Origin: Billgrantia tianxiuensis
GTDB lineage: Bacteria > Pseudomonadota > Gammaproteobacteria > Pseudomonadales > Halomonadaceae
DNA length: 64,000 nt
Direction of reading: 5' to 3'
NCBI RefSeq assembly: GCF_009834345.1
Contig: NZ_CP035042.1
Location: 124,001-188,000, forward strand
The position numbers were made by a program, and so were the translations under genes. Numbering within the stretch: position 1 is the stretch's first letter; each line of letters opens with the position of its first letter. Of the stretch, positions 41,270 through 50,061 are shown in pieces. The notes under the pieces are model-generated. The model saw only the letters and a program-made list of their open reading frames with translations. It ran no database searches and was not told the DNA's origin.

Positions 41270-42125
41270 CAGCAGGCGAAGGCCCCGCAGCCCCTTTCTT
41301 CGTGCGCTGGAATTCGACGATTCGCTGCCCATCCAGCCCGAGGCGGTGCGGCTGTGGCTGAACGACATCGAGAGCCCGACGCGCTGGTCGCTGCGCCCGC
41401 TGCTGCAGTTCCTGCTGGCGATGCTGCTGCATCTGATCTGGTTCGTGAAGCGCCTGCCGCTGCCACAGTTTCGCGCTCACGGCCTGCTGCAGCGGTTGAT
41501 CTGCTGGTTCTGCACCCACTTCGTCAGCCCTAGCGCCAATCAATTGATCCTGCGTCACTTCGCCACCGAGTCCAACATCCTCAACTTCCTCATCGACAAC
41601 TGCCCGGAGGTCTCGGTGGAGCCGCTCACGCTCTATCCGAGCCGCATTGAGGACATGCTCGACGCCAGCTTCGTCAAGCACGATCAGGAGCTGTTCCGGG
41701 CGATCGAGGAGATGGGCCTCTGGCGGCAGCGCCCGGCCCCCCTGGCGCCGCAGGCGATCAGTTGGGCGCATTGGCGTCCGTTGGCAGAGAGCGACTTCGA
41801 GCTGCCGCGCAGGCGCACCCAGGTGCTCGATTTCGAGAGCGCCCATGCGCTGTTCATGTGCCTGTTCTGCCTGCTGCTGACCCGCGAGGAGTACCGCGAC
41901 GCGATCAATGGCTTCAACCTCGACCAGTCCATCGCCATCCGCGTCGGCCAGTTGATCGGCGACCCGACCCTGGCCGAGATGGCCTACAACAAGTACCCGC
42001 ACTACCTGGTCGGGCCGTGGAACCTGAGCCAGCGCTTCCTGATGCACGGCTTCTTCACCGAGTACCTCTACGCCCGGCTGGAGCGGCTCAGGCTGGCGTC
42101 GGTGGCAAGCAAGCCGCGCCCCTAG
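41262..42125 (+). CDS. Conserved hypothetical protein of the KAS III/HDO cassette
   Basis: A 287-residue protein that I cannot assign. The start ATG 41262 (MADSRRRPRSPF) overlaps the HDO gene. It has one hydrophobic segment (LLQFLLAMLLHLIWFVK, about 45-62) and otherwise looks soluble, with possible metal or acid residues in LILRHFATESNILNFL and a conserved-looking NKYPHYLVGPWNLSQRFLMHGFFTEYLY. The pattern of H-F-x-x-E-x-x-I and later H-G-F-F-x-E suggests a helical metal-binding fold, tentatively. The stop codon abuts the right 18-bp repeat. Confidence 0.6.
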   Translation: MADSRRRPRSPFLRALEFDDSLPIQPEAVRLWLNDIESPTRWSLRPLLQFLLAMLLHLIWFVKRLPLPQFRAHGLLQRLICWFCTHFVSPSANQLILRHFATESNILNFLIDNCPEVSVEPLTLYPSRIEDMLDASFVKHDQELFRAIEEMGLWRQRPAPLAPQAISWAHWRPLAESDFELPRRRTQVLDFESAHALFMCLFCLLLTREEYRDAINGFNLDQSIAIRVGQLIGDPTLAEMAYNKYPHYLVGPWNLSQRFLMHGFFTEYLYARLERLRLASVASKPRP

Positions 42126-42142
42126 CCTTAACCTGTAGCAAG
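42125..42142. repeat. 18-bp direct repeat, right copy
   Basis: Identical to 37324-37341. It begins on the last base of the preceding stop codon and lies 24 bp from the end of the thioredoxin-like gene. It would be the right boundary of a 4.8-kb cassette. No integrase or transposase gene is inside. Confidence 0.6.
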
Positions 42143-42165
42143 TCAGGTGCAATATCTTGGGCGCT

Positions 42166-42714
42166 TCATTTCCACTTGATGTTGCAGCCCATGGAAGGCA
42201 TCTGCTTGGCATCCGGTGCCTGATCGGCCAGTACCGCATCCGCGGCGGCACGCAGGTCCTTGCCGGTTACCGGTGTCTCCTTGCTGGGGCGGCTGTCGTC
42301 GAATTGGCCGCGGTAGGCCAGTCGATGGTTCCGGTCGTAGAGAAAGAAGTCCGGCGTGCAGGCGGCCTGGAAGGCGCGGGCCACTTCCTGGGATTCGTCC
42401 ACTAGATAGGGAAAGGAGTAACCGCGTGCCTGGGCTTCTTCGACCATGCGCTCGGGGCGGTCGTCCGGGTGCGCTTTAAAGTCGTTGCTGTTGATGGCCA
42501 CCACCGCCAGGCCCCGGTCTCCGTACTCGCGAGCGAAATCGGCGAAGGCATCGGCGATGTGTTTCACGAAGGGGCAGTGATTGCAGATGAAGACCACCAG
42601 CAGGGGCATATCATGGAACTGCTTGCTGTCGACTTCCACGCCGTGTGGGTCGGGCAAGCGGAATGCCGGCAAGGGACTGCCCAGTTCCATCATGTTCGAA
42701 GGCGTCAGTGACAT
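42166..42714 (-). CDS. Thioredoxin-like redoxin family protein
   Basis: A 182-residue protein with an AhpC/TSA-redoxin fold: MELGSPLPAFRLPDPHGVEVD at the start and the active-site motif VVFICNHCPFVKHIADAF, where CNHC is the CxxC pair. Later AVVAINSNDFKAHPDDRPERM and FPYLVDESQEVARAFQAACTPDFFLYD (cis-proline region) are typical of the family often annotated as thioredoxin family protein or thiol-disulfide isomerase. No signal peptide is present, so it acts in the cytosol as a thiol oxidoreductase or peroxiredoxin-like protein. The dienelactone hydrolase gene lies 35 bp upstream on the same strand. Confidence 0.85.
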   Translation of the reverse strand: MSLTPSNMMELGSPLPAFRLPDPHGVEVDSKQFHDMPLLVVFICNHCPFVKHIADAFADFAREYGDRGLAVVAINSNDFKAHPDDRPERMVEEAQARGYSFPYLVDESQEVARAFQAACTPDFFLYDRNHRLAYRGQFDDSRPSKETPVTGKDLRAAADAVLADQAPDAKQMPSMGCNIKWK

Positions 42715-42749
42715 GGATGCGAAGCCTCCCGTTCATTGATGCCGAGAGT

Positions 42750-43610
42750 TCATTGGTTGAGGGTTCTGTCCAACAACAGCAGCGCTGCCTGCCAGGAGGA
42801 GGCGTCGGCGGCGGCGTTGTAGCCGAGGGGCAGGCCGAATTCCTCGGCCAGCGCGCCGGCACCGGGATTCGTGAAGCCATGGAGGGCCTGGGGATAAGTG
42901 ATGACATCGACGTCGGCCCCCTGTGCCTCGAGCGCACGCGCCATGGCCGATAGGTCGCCACGTTCGACGAGCGAATCCGCGCCACCGTTGTGGATCTGCA
43001 CGGCACCGTTGAATCCCCCGCGTGCGGAGGCCGCCTGGATGGGGGCGCCGTGAAAGCTGATGACGGCCTCGAGCGGCATGCCGGACAATGCCATGTTCAT
43101 GATCACGCTGCCGCCAAAGCAGTAGCCGAGGGCCGCCATGCCGGTATCCGCCACGGCAGGATGCTGGCGCAGCTGGGACATTGCCGCTTCGAAGCGGGCG
43201 CGTGCGGCTGGCCAATCCTGCATGACCTGTGAGGAGAACTCGCCCGCTTGATCGGGGTGCGTGGCGACCTGGCCGTCGCCGTACATGTCCACGGCCAATG
43301 CAACGAAGCCCAGCGCGGCGAGCTGGTCGGCACGTGCGCGGGCATAACTGTCGAGCCCCCACCACTCGTGCACCACCAGGACGGCCGGCCGGGGCCTATT
43401 GTCGTTGACGTTGCGCGCCAGGTATCCCTGATAGGTTTGGCCACCGGTCGAATACTCGAACGTCTCGCCTTCGACGCGAGGCCCCCACGAGGTGATGCGT
43501 TCCGGCTCGGACTCAGGGTCAGCCCCTGTCGGTAGGCTGCCTTCCTGGGCCATGGCCGAGCCTGTCATCAACCCTGCGATCAGGCACAAGAGCATGAATA
43601 ATGGGCGCAT
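42750..43610 (-). CDS. Secreted dienelactone hydrolase family protein
   Basis: A 286-residue alpha/beta hydrolase. The start at 43610 (MRPLFMLLCLIAGLMTGSAMAQ) is chosen because AGGAGAG lies seven bases before it and it exposes a clear signal peptide; a longer in-frame start at 43670 is open. The nucleophile elbow is GYCFGGSVIMNM (Cys, as in dienelactone hydrolase), the acid is probably in HNGGADSLVERGD, and the histidine is in PQALHGFTNPG. The early HEWWGLDSYARARADQLAALG is also family-typical. Periplasmic hydrolases of this group act on lactones or esters; the natural substrate is unknown. Confidence 0.85.
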   Translation of the reverse strand: MRPLFMLLCLIAGLMTGSAMAQEGSLPTGADPESEPERITSWGPRVEGETFEYSTGGQTYQGYLARNVNDNRPRPAVLVVHEWWGLDSYARARADQLAALGFVALAVDMYGDGQVATHPDQAGEFSSQVMQDWPAARARFEAAMSQLRQHPAVADTGMAALGYCFGGSVIMNMALSGMPLEAVISFHGAPIQAASARGGFNGAVQIHNGGADSLVERGDLSAMARALEAQGADVDVITYPQALHGFTNPGAGALAEEFGLPLGYNAAADASSWQAALLLLDRTLNQ

Positions 43611-43775
43611 GCGAAGCTCTCCTTGCTCGTTTTTCTTGGTCAGGTCTAGGAGACAGAGGGCGTGAGTCACCCTTTATTAACATAGCTGCCCTCGGAAGCC
43701 CGCGTATACTGCCCTGGCCTGAATCCTTCGGGTTGGGCTGGTGTATCTGCCGCTAACGCCGTGGCGGCGGCCCAA

Positions 43776-43945
43776 CGAAAAGCCCGGCCTTGCGGCCGGG
43801 CTGGATCTTCGCTTCCTTACATCCTCCTCGAGCCTCCCTACCGCTCGAGCATCCCTGGATAGCTGAGTCTTCCTGACTCGTCGTCCCTGGCTGAGCCTCC
43901 GTGCTCAGGTACAGTGCCACTTTGCCAACCGAATGCTTGGTTGGC
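43776..43945 (-). ncRNA. CsrB/RsmZ-type regulatory small RNA, copy 2
   Basis: The minus strand carries eight GGA triplets, in the same order and spacing as copy 1, including CACGGAGGCTCAGCCAGGGA, CAGGAAGACTC and AGGATGTAAGGAAGCGAAG, and the same terminator hairpin. A 5' stem CCAACC-N8-GGTTGG lies near the start. Two GacA/UvrY-type boxes lie just upstream (43968-44008). By analogy with RsmY, RsmZ and CsrB, it should titrate a CsrA/RsmA protein when the Gac system is active. The 5' end is estimated. Confidence 0.8.
43777..43802 (-). terminator. Intrinsic terminator of small RNA copy 2
   Basis: AGCCCGGCC and GGCCGGGCT pair around a four-base loop, followed on the minus strand by four Ts. It is identical in the stem to the copy 1 terminator. 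Confidence 0.85.
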
Positions 43946-43967
43946 GTTAACCTGCGGCAAGAATTCA

Positions 43968-44008
43968 TGTAGGAAATTGCCTACACGCCTTGTAAGTCAT
44001 TTCTTACT
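43968..44008 (-). promoter_or_regulatory. Tandem GacA/UvrY boxes upstream of small RNA copy 2
   Basis: TGTAGG-AAATTG-CCTACA at 43968-43985 is a perfect inverted repeat. TGTAAG-TCATTT-CTTACT at 43991-44008 differs from the consensus TGTAAG-N6-CTTACA at one base. Both keep the central AT. The offset is 23 bp, about two helical turns, putting both on one face of the DNA. This is the known activation site type for GacA/UvrY-controlled small RNAs. The regulator is not in the window. Confidence 0.75.
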
Positions 44009-44038
44009 TCGCGGAGGTGCGATGGCGATGCCCAGAGG

Positions 44039-44713
44039 TCATCTCACCCCGAATGGCAGTACCGCGGCGTACACCGCGAAGTAGTGGCAGGTACTGCCGC
44101 CGAGCACGAACAAATGCCAGATGGCGTGGTTGAAGGGAATCGCGCTGATGGCGAAGAAGATCACACCCAGGGTGTAGGTGATGCCGCCGGCGGTGAGCAG
44201 GGCGATACCGGCGGTGGGCAGGCTGGCGCTCAGCTCGCCGCCGGCGAACACGATCAGCCAGCCCATGATCAGGTAGATCGCCACGCGCAGTGCGCCGAAG
44301 CGGTGGGGCCAGGCCAGCTTGCAGGCGATGCCGGCAAGCGCCAGGCCCCAGACGATGGCGAACAGCGTCCAGCCGGTGGGGCTACGCATGTTGACCAGCA
44401 GGAAGGGCGTGTAGGTACCGGCGATCAGCAGGTAGATGGCGCAGTGGTCCAACTGCTGGAACATGCGCTTGAGCCGCGGATGGCGCACGCCGTGGTAGAG
44501 CGTCGAGGCGGTATAAAGCAGCACCAAGGTGATGCCGTAGAGGCTGATGCCGACGATCTTCCACGGGTCGACATGGGCGGCCATGCTGGCCAGTACCAGC
44601 AGTACGACCACACCGGCCAGACTCAGCGCCGCGCCGATGCCGTGGCTGATGCTGTTGAGCAACTCCTCGATGAGGTGATGACGCTGGCCGACTGGGTATC
44701 GTATGGGTGGCAT
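44039..44713 (-). CDS. Hemolysin III / PAQR-family membrane protein
   Basis: A 224-residue protein with seven hydrophobic segments and the YqfA/hemolysin III signatures: LLNSISHGIGAALSLAG, STLYHGVRHPRLKRMFQQLDHCAIYLLIAGTYTPFLL, and the C-terminal FNHAIWHLFVLGGSTCHYFAV. The S-x3-H, D and H-x3-H residues correspond to the zinc site of the progestin/adipoQ receptor superfamily. Haemolysis is historical for a Bacillus member; the bacterial function is better described as membrane homeostasis or unknown. It stands alone between small RNA copy 2 and ribA. Confidence 0.88.
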   Translation of the reverse strand: MPPIRYPVGQRHHLIEELLNSISHGIGAALSLAGVVVLLVLASMAAHVDPWKIVGISLYGITLVLLYTASTLYHGVRHPRLKRMFQQLDHCAIYLLIAGTYTPFLLVNMRSPTGWTLFAIVWGLALAGIACKLAWPHRFGALRVAIYLIMGWLIVFAGGELSASLPTAGIALLTAGGITYTLGVIFFAISAIPFNHAIWHLFVLGGSTCHYFAVYAAVLPFGVR

Positions 44714-44751
44714 GGGGTCGTGTCCGTCAGGGCGCCCCGATGCCTTTACGC

Positions 44752-45387
44752 TCAGGGCTTGCGTTCGATATCCACGTCGCCGGCCTGGGTGAAGTCGCCC
44801 AGCGCCATCATGTGACCAAGCTTGCCGGCCTTGGTGGAGAGATAGTGCTCGTTATGAGGATTGAGACCCGTGGTCAGCGGCACGCGTTCCGCAATGGTGA
44901 CGCCGGCCTGGGTCAGGGCGTCGACCTTGCGCGGATTGTTGGTCATCAGGCGCAGGCCGTTGATGCCCAGATGCTCGAGCATCGGCACGCAGAGGTCGTA
45001 GCGGCGCAGGTCGGCGCCAAAGCCGAGCCGTTCGTTGGCTTCCACGGTGTCGGCGCCCTGATCCTGCAGGTGGTAGGCGCGGATCTTATTGAGCAGGCCG
45101 ATGCCGCGGCCTTCCTGGCGCAGGTAGAGCAGTACGCCGCGCCCTTCGTCGGCGATGCGCTTGAGGGCTTCCTGAAGCTGGTAGCCGCAATCGCAGCGCA
45201 TCGAGAACAGCGCATCACCGGTCAGGCACTCCGAATGCACCCGGCCGAGTACCGGCTCGCCGTCGGCCACGTCGCCCAGCGTCAGGGCGATGTGATCCTT
45301 GCCGGTGGCTTCGTCCTCGAAACCATGCATGGTGAAGGTGGCCCAGGGAGTGGGCAGCCGGGAGGCGGCGATGAATCGAATGGTCAC
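44752..45387 (-). CDS. ribA: GTP cyclohydrolase II
   Basis: A 211-residue enzyme that opens the GTP ring, the first step of riboflavin synthesis. The zinc cysteines are in [18 protein letters not shown], followed by [35 protein letters not shown] with the catalytic RQEGRG segment, [14 protein letters not shown], and [12 protein letters not shown]. It is of stand-alone RibA length (E. coli 196) without the RibB domain found in fused versions. The C-terminus [10 protein letters not shown] is typical. Confidence 0.95.
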   Translation of the reverse strand: MTIRFIAASRLPTPWATFTMHGFEDEATGKDHIALTLGDVADGEPVLGRVHSECLTGDALFSMRCDCGYQLQEALKRIADEGRGVLLYLRQEGRGIGLLNKIRAYHLQDQGADTVEANERLGFGADLRRYDLCVPMLEHLGINGLRLMTNNPRKVDALTQAGVTIAERVPLTTGLNPHNEHYLSTKAGKLGHMMALGDFTQAGDVDIERKP

Positions 45388-45483
45388 GGGGTACCTCGGT
45401 CAAGACCACGGCGATGCCGGAAGTGAATCCCGCATTCTAGCAGGAACGCAGGCCTGGCTCACGAATGTACGGCGTTACCGAAC

Positions 45484-45497
45484 TTGGCCCGGGTCAA
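45484..45497 (+). promoter_or_regulatory. FNR/DNR-like box upstream of hemE
   Basis: TTGGC-CCGG-GTCAA matches the DNR/FNR-type TTGAC-N4-GTCAA with one mismatch, 59 bp before the hemE start. Anaerobic control of haem genes by Anr/Dnr is known in pseudomonads. One imperfect site is weak evidence. Confidence 0.3.
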
Positions 45498-45555
45498 GCC
45501 GCGCGAAACATGTTGCGCTACAATGGACCGACATTTCCTGTGGAAGACTGCCTGC

Positions 45556-46630
<1,075 letters not shown>

Positions 46631-46638
<8 letters not shown>

Positions 46639-47020
46639 GGCTCGCTGGCTGCGGCGGTTGGCCTGGAGTGAGGGGAGAAAGCGCCAGCGCTTATGGGCGG
46701 CGCTGGCCGTGCTGGCGGCCGTGGTCATCGCCATCGGTAGCCTGACTCCCGGCAGCGAGATGCCCACCAACCTGCCGTGGGACAAGTTCAACCACTTCGT
46801 CGGCTACGCCGGCCTGGCGGGTCTGGCCGGCTTGGCCGGGCTGCCGCTGGTGCGGGCCTTCATCGCGGTGGCGCTCTACGGCATCTGCATCGAATACCTG
46901 CAGATTCCCGTGCCGGGGCGCAGCGGCGGCGACTGGGCCGATATCCTGGCCAATACCCTGGGCGCGGCGACAGCGGTGCTGGTGCTGGCTGGTATCAGGC
47001 GCTATTGGCTGCGGCCGTAG
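46631..47020 (+). CDS. VanZ-like membrane protein
   Basis: A 129-residue protein starting at ATG 46631, overlapping the hemE stop. It has about four hydrophobic helices. The region [17 protein letters not shown] is the VanZ-like pattern (a D-K-x-x-H helix start), followed by [32 protein letters not shown], also characteristic. VanZ was first seen in teicoplanin resistance, but chromosomal members in proteobacteria have unknown function. It may be co-transcribed with hemE. A strong hairpin follows. Confidence 0.8.
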
Positions 47021-47036
47021 GGCACCGAACGCCCAT

Positions 47037-47076
47037 ACGACGACGCCCGCCATCGACCGATGGCGGGCGTCGTCGT
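47037..47076. terminator. Strong bidirectional hairpin between VanZ-like gene and cyclophilin gene
   Basis: An 18-bp perfect stem (ACGACGACGCCCGCCATC with its complement) and a four-base loop GACC, centred between convergent genes. The T tract is short on both sides. Confidence 0.7.
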
Positions 47077-47093
47077 GTCTGGGAGGGGGTTGC

Positions 47094-47663
47094 CTACTGC
47101 ACTTCCGCGCGCTCGATGATCACCGCCTCGCGCGGCACGTCCTGGAACGGGCCGCGGCTGCCGGTGGGCACCCGCTTGATGGCGTCGACCACGTTCATGC
47201 CTTCCACTACGCGTCCGAACACCGCATAGCCCCAGGCCTGGCCGGAGTGGGTGCCCTGATGGTTGAGGAAGCCGTTGTCGTTGACGTTGATGAAGAACTG
47301 CGCGGTGGCCGAGTGCGGGTCGCCGGTACGCGCCATGGCCAGGGTGCCACGCTCGTTGCGCAGGCCGTTGTCGGCCTCGTTGCTGATCGGCGCCCGGGTC
47401 GGCTTCTGGCGGAAGTCCTGATCGAAGCCGCCGCCCTGGATCATGAAGCCGTCGATCACGCGATGGAACAGGGTGCCGTCGTAGTGGCCTTCCTGCACGT
47501 AGGTGAGGAAGTTCTCTACGCTCTTGGGGGCCTGCTCGTGGAACAGCTCGATGGCGATGGGGCCGTGGTTGGTGTGAAGCACCACGTCGGCGGCGTTGGC
47601 ATGGGCGGCGGCCAGCGGCAGGCTGGCGGCGGCGAGCAGGGAGATCAGGGTTCGCTTCAGCAC
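47094..47663 (-). CDS. ppiA: Periplasmic peptidyl-prolyl cis-trans isomerase (cyclophilin type)
   Basis: A 189-residue cyclophilin. A signal peptide ([24 protein letters not shown]) directs it to the periplasm. The catalytic core is easy to see: [26 protein letters not shown], the active-site [19 protein letters not shown] (FHRVI arginine), and [22 protein letters not shown]. Length equals E. coli PpiA (190). It accelerates proline isomerisation in folding envelope proteins. Its upstream region holds a MITE-like element. Confidence 0.93.
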   Translation of the reverse strand: MLKRTLISLLAAASLPLAAAHANAADVVLHTNHGPIAIELFHEQAPKSVENFLTYVQEGHYDGTLFHRVIDGFMIQGGGFDQDFRQKPTRAPISNEADNGLRNERGTLAMARTGDPHSATAQFFINVNDNGFLNHQGTHSGQAWGYAVFGRVVEGMNVVDAIKRVPTGSRGPFQDVPREAVIIERAEVQ

Positions 47664-47710
47664 GGGAGCTCCTGTTGTTCGTGATGGTGTGCGGCGAGGA
47701 AAATGGGTGC

Positions 47711-47793
47711 CTAGCAGCCTGTCGGGCTTGACCGATCGTCGCGAGAAAGTCGGGTTTCGTAGCAGATCAGTGTGAAGTTCGACAGGCTGCTAG
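47711..47793. mobile_element. MITE-like 83-bp element with 14-bp terminal inverted repeats
   Basis: CTAGCAGCCTGTCG at 47711-47724 is the exact reverse complement of 47780-47793. The similarity extends inward to about 22 bp with three mismatches. The outermost CTAG could be a palindromic 4-bp target duplication, as for IS5-type insertions, leaving CAGCCTGTCG as the terminal repeat. It contains no gene, so it would be a non-autonomous element or a REP-like cruciform. Confidence 0.5.
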
Positions 47794-47868
47794 CTTACGT
47801 CCAGACGCACTCGCTGTCAGGCTTTCGTCGCGCGATCCGGGGCGCGACATCCCGCCACGCCGGATACT

Positions 47869-47882
47869 TTGACGTGGATCAC
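47869..47882 (+). promoter_or_regulatory. FNR/DNR-like box upstream of ccmF
   Basis: TTGAC-GTGG-ATCAC fits the FNR/ANR/DNR pattern TTGAY-N4-RTCAA with one mismatch. It lies 182 bp before the ccmF start in a 400-bp non-coding region. Low-oxygen control of cytochrome c maturation would make sense next to nirS. Confidence 0.4.
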
Positions 47883-48063
47883 AACCCGCCTGGGAAAAGA
47901 AGTATCGGGTATGGATATTTAACCGCGTTGGTCGGACGATGCATCCATGCCGGCCGAGGCAGCCTCGTTTCTCATCTCTCCGACCCGTTCGCCCCGGCCA
48001 CGACCTGACACAGTGACCGGCAGGCGCCTGCGCCGCAGCCGGCGAGGCGGGAGGTGCCAGCCC

Positions 48064-50061
48064 ATGGTGGCGGAACTCGGAAACTTTGCCTTGGTCCTGG
48101 CGCTGTGCCTGGCGCTGGCCCAGAGCCTGCTGCCGCTGGTAGGCGCCCGGCTCGGCGACATCCGGCTGATGCGCAGCGGACGCTTCCTCGCCGCCGGCCA
48201 GTTCGTCTTTCTCTCGCTCTCGTTTGCCGTACTGACCTGGGCCTTCGTCGCCAGCGATTTCACGGTACGCTACGTGGCCAGCCACTCGAGCCTGGGCCAG
48301 CCGCTGATCTACAGGATCACGGCGGTGTGGGGCGGACACGAGGGCTCGCTGCTGCTGTGGGTGTTCACCCTGGCAGCCTGGGGAGCGGCCGTGGCCTGCT
48401 TCAGCCACTCGCTGCCACGCGAGATGCTGGCCCGAATACTGGCCGTGCTGGGCATGGTCGGCGTGGGCTTCATCGCCTTCACGCTGTTCACCTCCAATCC
48501 CTTCGAGCGCATCGTGCCGGGTCCCATGGACGGCCGCGGCATGAATCCGCTATTGCAGGACCCGGGTATGATCCTGCATCCACCGCTGCTCTACATGGGT
48601 TACGTGGGCACCGCGGTAGTCTTTGCCTTTGCCATGGCCGCGCTGCTCGGCGGCCGGCTCGATGCTGCCTGGGCGCGTTGGTCGCGCCCGTGGACAACCG
48701 TAGCCTGGGTATTTCTCACCCTGGGCATCGCGGTGGGCGCCTGGTGGGCCTACTACGAGCTGGGCTGGGGCGGCTGGTGGTTCTGGGATCCGGTGGAGAA
48801 CGCCTCCTTCCTGCCGTGGCTCACCGCCACCGCGCTGATGCACTCCCTGGCGGTGACCGAGAAGCGCGGCGGCTTCAAGGTATGGACCCTGATGCTGGCG
48901 ATCGTCACCTTCGCCCTGACCGTGCTCGGCGCCTTCATCGTGCGCTCGGGGGTGATCACCTCGGTGCATGCCTTCGCCACTGACCCGGAGCGCGGCGTAT
49001 TCATTCTGGGCATGCTCAGCATCACCCTGCTCGGCTCGCTGACGCTCTATGCCTGGCGAGCCCCACGGGTGGGCCTCGGCGGTGCCTTCGCCTGGTACTC
49101 GCGCGAGTCGCTGCTGCTGGCCAACAACGTGCTGCTGACGGTGGCCTGTGCGGCGGTGTTCATCGGCACGCTCTACCCGCTGGCCCTGGATGCCTTCGGC
49201 CTGGGCAAGATCTCGGTGGGCCCGCCCTACTTCGATGCCGTCTTCGCTCCGCTGATGTTGCCGCTGCTGCTGCTGGTCGGCCTCGGCCCAGCGGTGATGT
49301 GGAAGCAGGCCGATCCCGGCGCAACCCTCCGCCAGCTGCGCTGGGTGCTGGCGGTCAGCGTGCTGGCGGGCGGGCTGTGGCCGCTCACCCTGGGCGCCTG
49401 GCGCCCGATGACGGCGCTGGCGCTGATGTTGGCCACTTGGATCGTGCTCACCGCGCTGCTGGATATCAAGAAGCGCATGGGCTCGGCGCGACAGCCGCTG
49501 CCCGCACGGCTGCGCAAGGTCATGCGGCCGAGCTTCCTCGGCATGCACCTGGCCCACGTGGGGCTGGCGCTGGTGGTGGTAGCGATCGCCATGGTCAACA
49601 CCTACGAGGTCGAGCGTGACGTGCGCCTGGAGCCGGGCCAGAGCGCCTCGGCGGCGGGCTTCGATTTCACCCTGCTGCGCATGGAAACCGTGCGCGGCCC
49701 CAACTGGGAGGCCGACCAGGCGGTGGTGCAGGTGACTCGCGCCGGCCGCGCGGTGGCGACGCTGCTGCCTCAGCGGCGCTACTACGCCACACACGCCCAG
49801 ATGCCGATGAACCAGGCTTCGCTGCACCGTGCCGCCACCCGCGACGTCTACGTCTCGCTGGGCGAACGGCTGGTGGGCGATGCCTGGAGCTTCCGGCTCT
49901 ACTACAAGCCCTACATGGCCTGGATGTGGTTCGGCGCCATCCTGCTGGCGCTGGGCGGGCTGCTGGCGGCGTGCGACAAGCGTTACCGCCTGGCCAGACA
50001 CCGCGTTACCCGCCCGCAGCGCGAGCCTGCGGCCACTCAGCCCCGGGAGGTGGCAGGCTGA
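48064..50061 (+). CDS. ccmF: Cytochrome c haem lyase subunit CcmF
   Basis: A 665-residue inner-membrane protein with about 14 helices that attaches haem from CcmE to apocytochromes c. The start ATG 48064 (MVAELGNFALVLALCLAL) follows a GGGAGG; a longer frame to 47947 is arginine-rich and not family-like. Signatures: WGGHEGSLLLWVFTLAAWG, the tryptophan-rich haem-handling motif GWGGWWFWDPVENASFLPWLTATALMHS, and histidines near LHPPLLYMGYVG and MHLAHVGLAL. Length matches E. coli CcmF (647). The stop overlaps the ccmG start (TGATG). ccmABCDE do not precede it. Confidence 0.95.
   Translation: MVAELGNFALVLALCLALAQSLLPLVGARLGDIRLMRSGRFLAAGQFVFLSLSFAVLTWAFVASDFTVRYVASHSSLGQPLIYRITAVWGGHEGSLLLWVFTLAAWGAAVACFSHSLPREMLARILAVLGMVGVGFIAFTLFTSNPFERIVPGPMDGRGMNPLLQDPGMILHPPLLYMGYVGTAVVFAFAMAALLGGRLDAAWARWSRPWTTVAWVFLTLGIAVGAWWAYYELGWGGWWFWDPVENASFLPWLTATALMHSLAVTEKRGGFKVWTLMLAIVTFALTVLGAFIVRSGVITSVHAFATDPERGVFILGMLSITLLGSLTLYAWRAPRVGLGGAFAWYSRESLLLANNVLLTVACAAVFIGTLYPLALDAFGLGKISVGPPYFDAVFAPLMLPLLLLVGLGPAVMWKQADPGATLRQLRWVLAVSVLAGGLWPLTLGAWRPMTALALMLATWIVLTALLDIKKRMGSARQPLPARLRKVMRPSFLGMHLAHVGLALVVVAIAMVNTYEVERDVRLEPGQSASAAGFDFTLLRMETVRGPNWEADQAVVQVTRAGRAVATLLPQRRYYATHAQMPMNQASLHRAATRDVYVSLGERLVGDAWSFRLYYKPYMAWMWFGAILLALGGLLAACDKRYRLARHRVTRPQREPAATQPREVAG

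Noticed and set aside
37324..42142. Classic insertion sequence or transposon between the 18-bp repeats
   Set aside because: No transposase or integrase gene and no terminal inverted repeats are visible, so it is reported only as a repeat-flanked cassette.
43753..43968. 71-codon minus-strand frame over small RNA copy 2, and the similar frame tail over copy 1
   Set aside because: The nucleotide blocks are conserved between copies but the frame is not, and the GGA motifs and terminator explain the conservation better.
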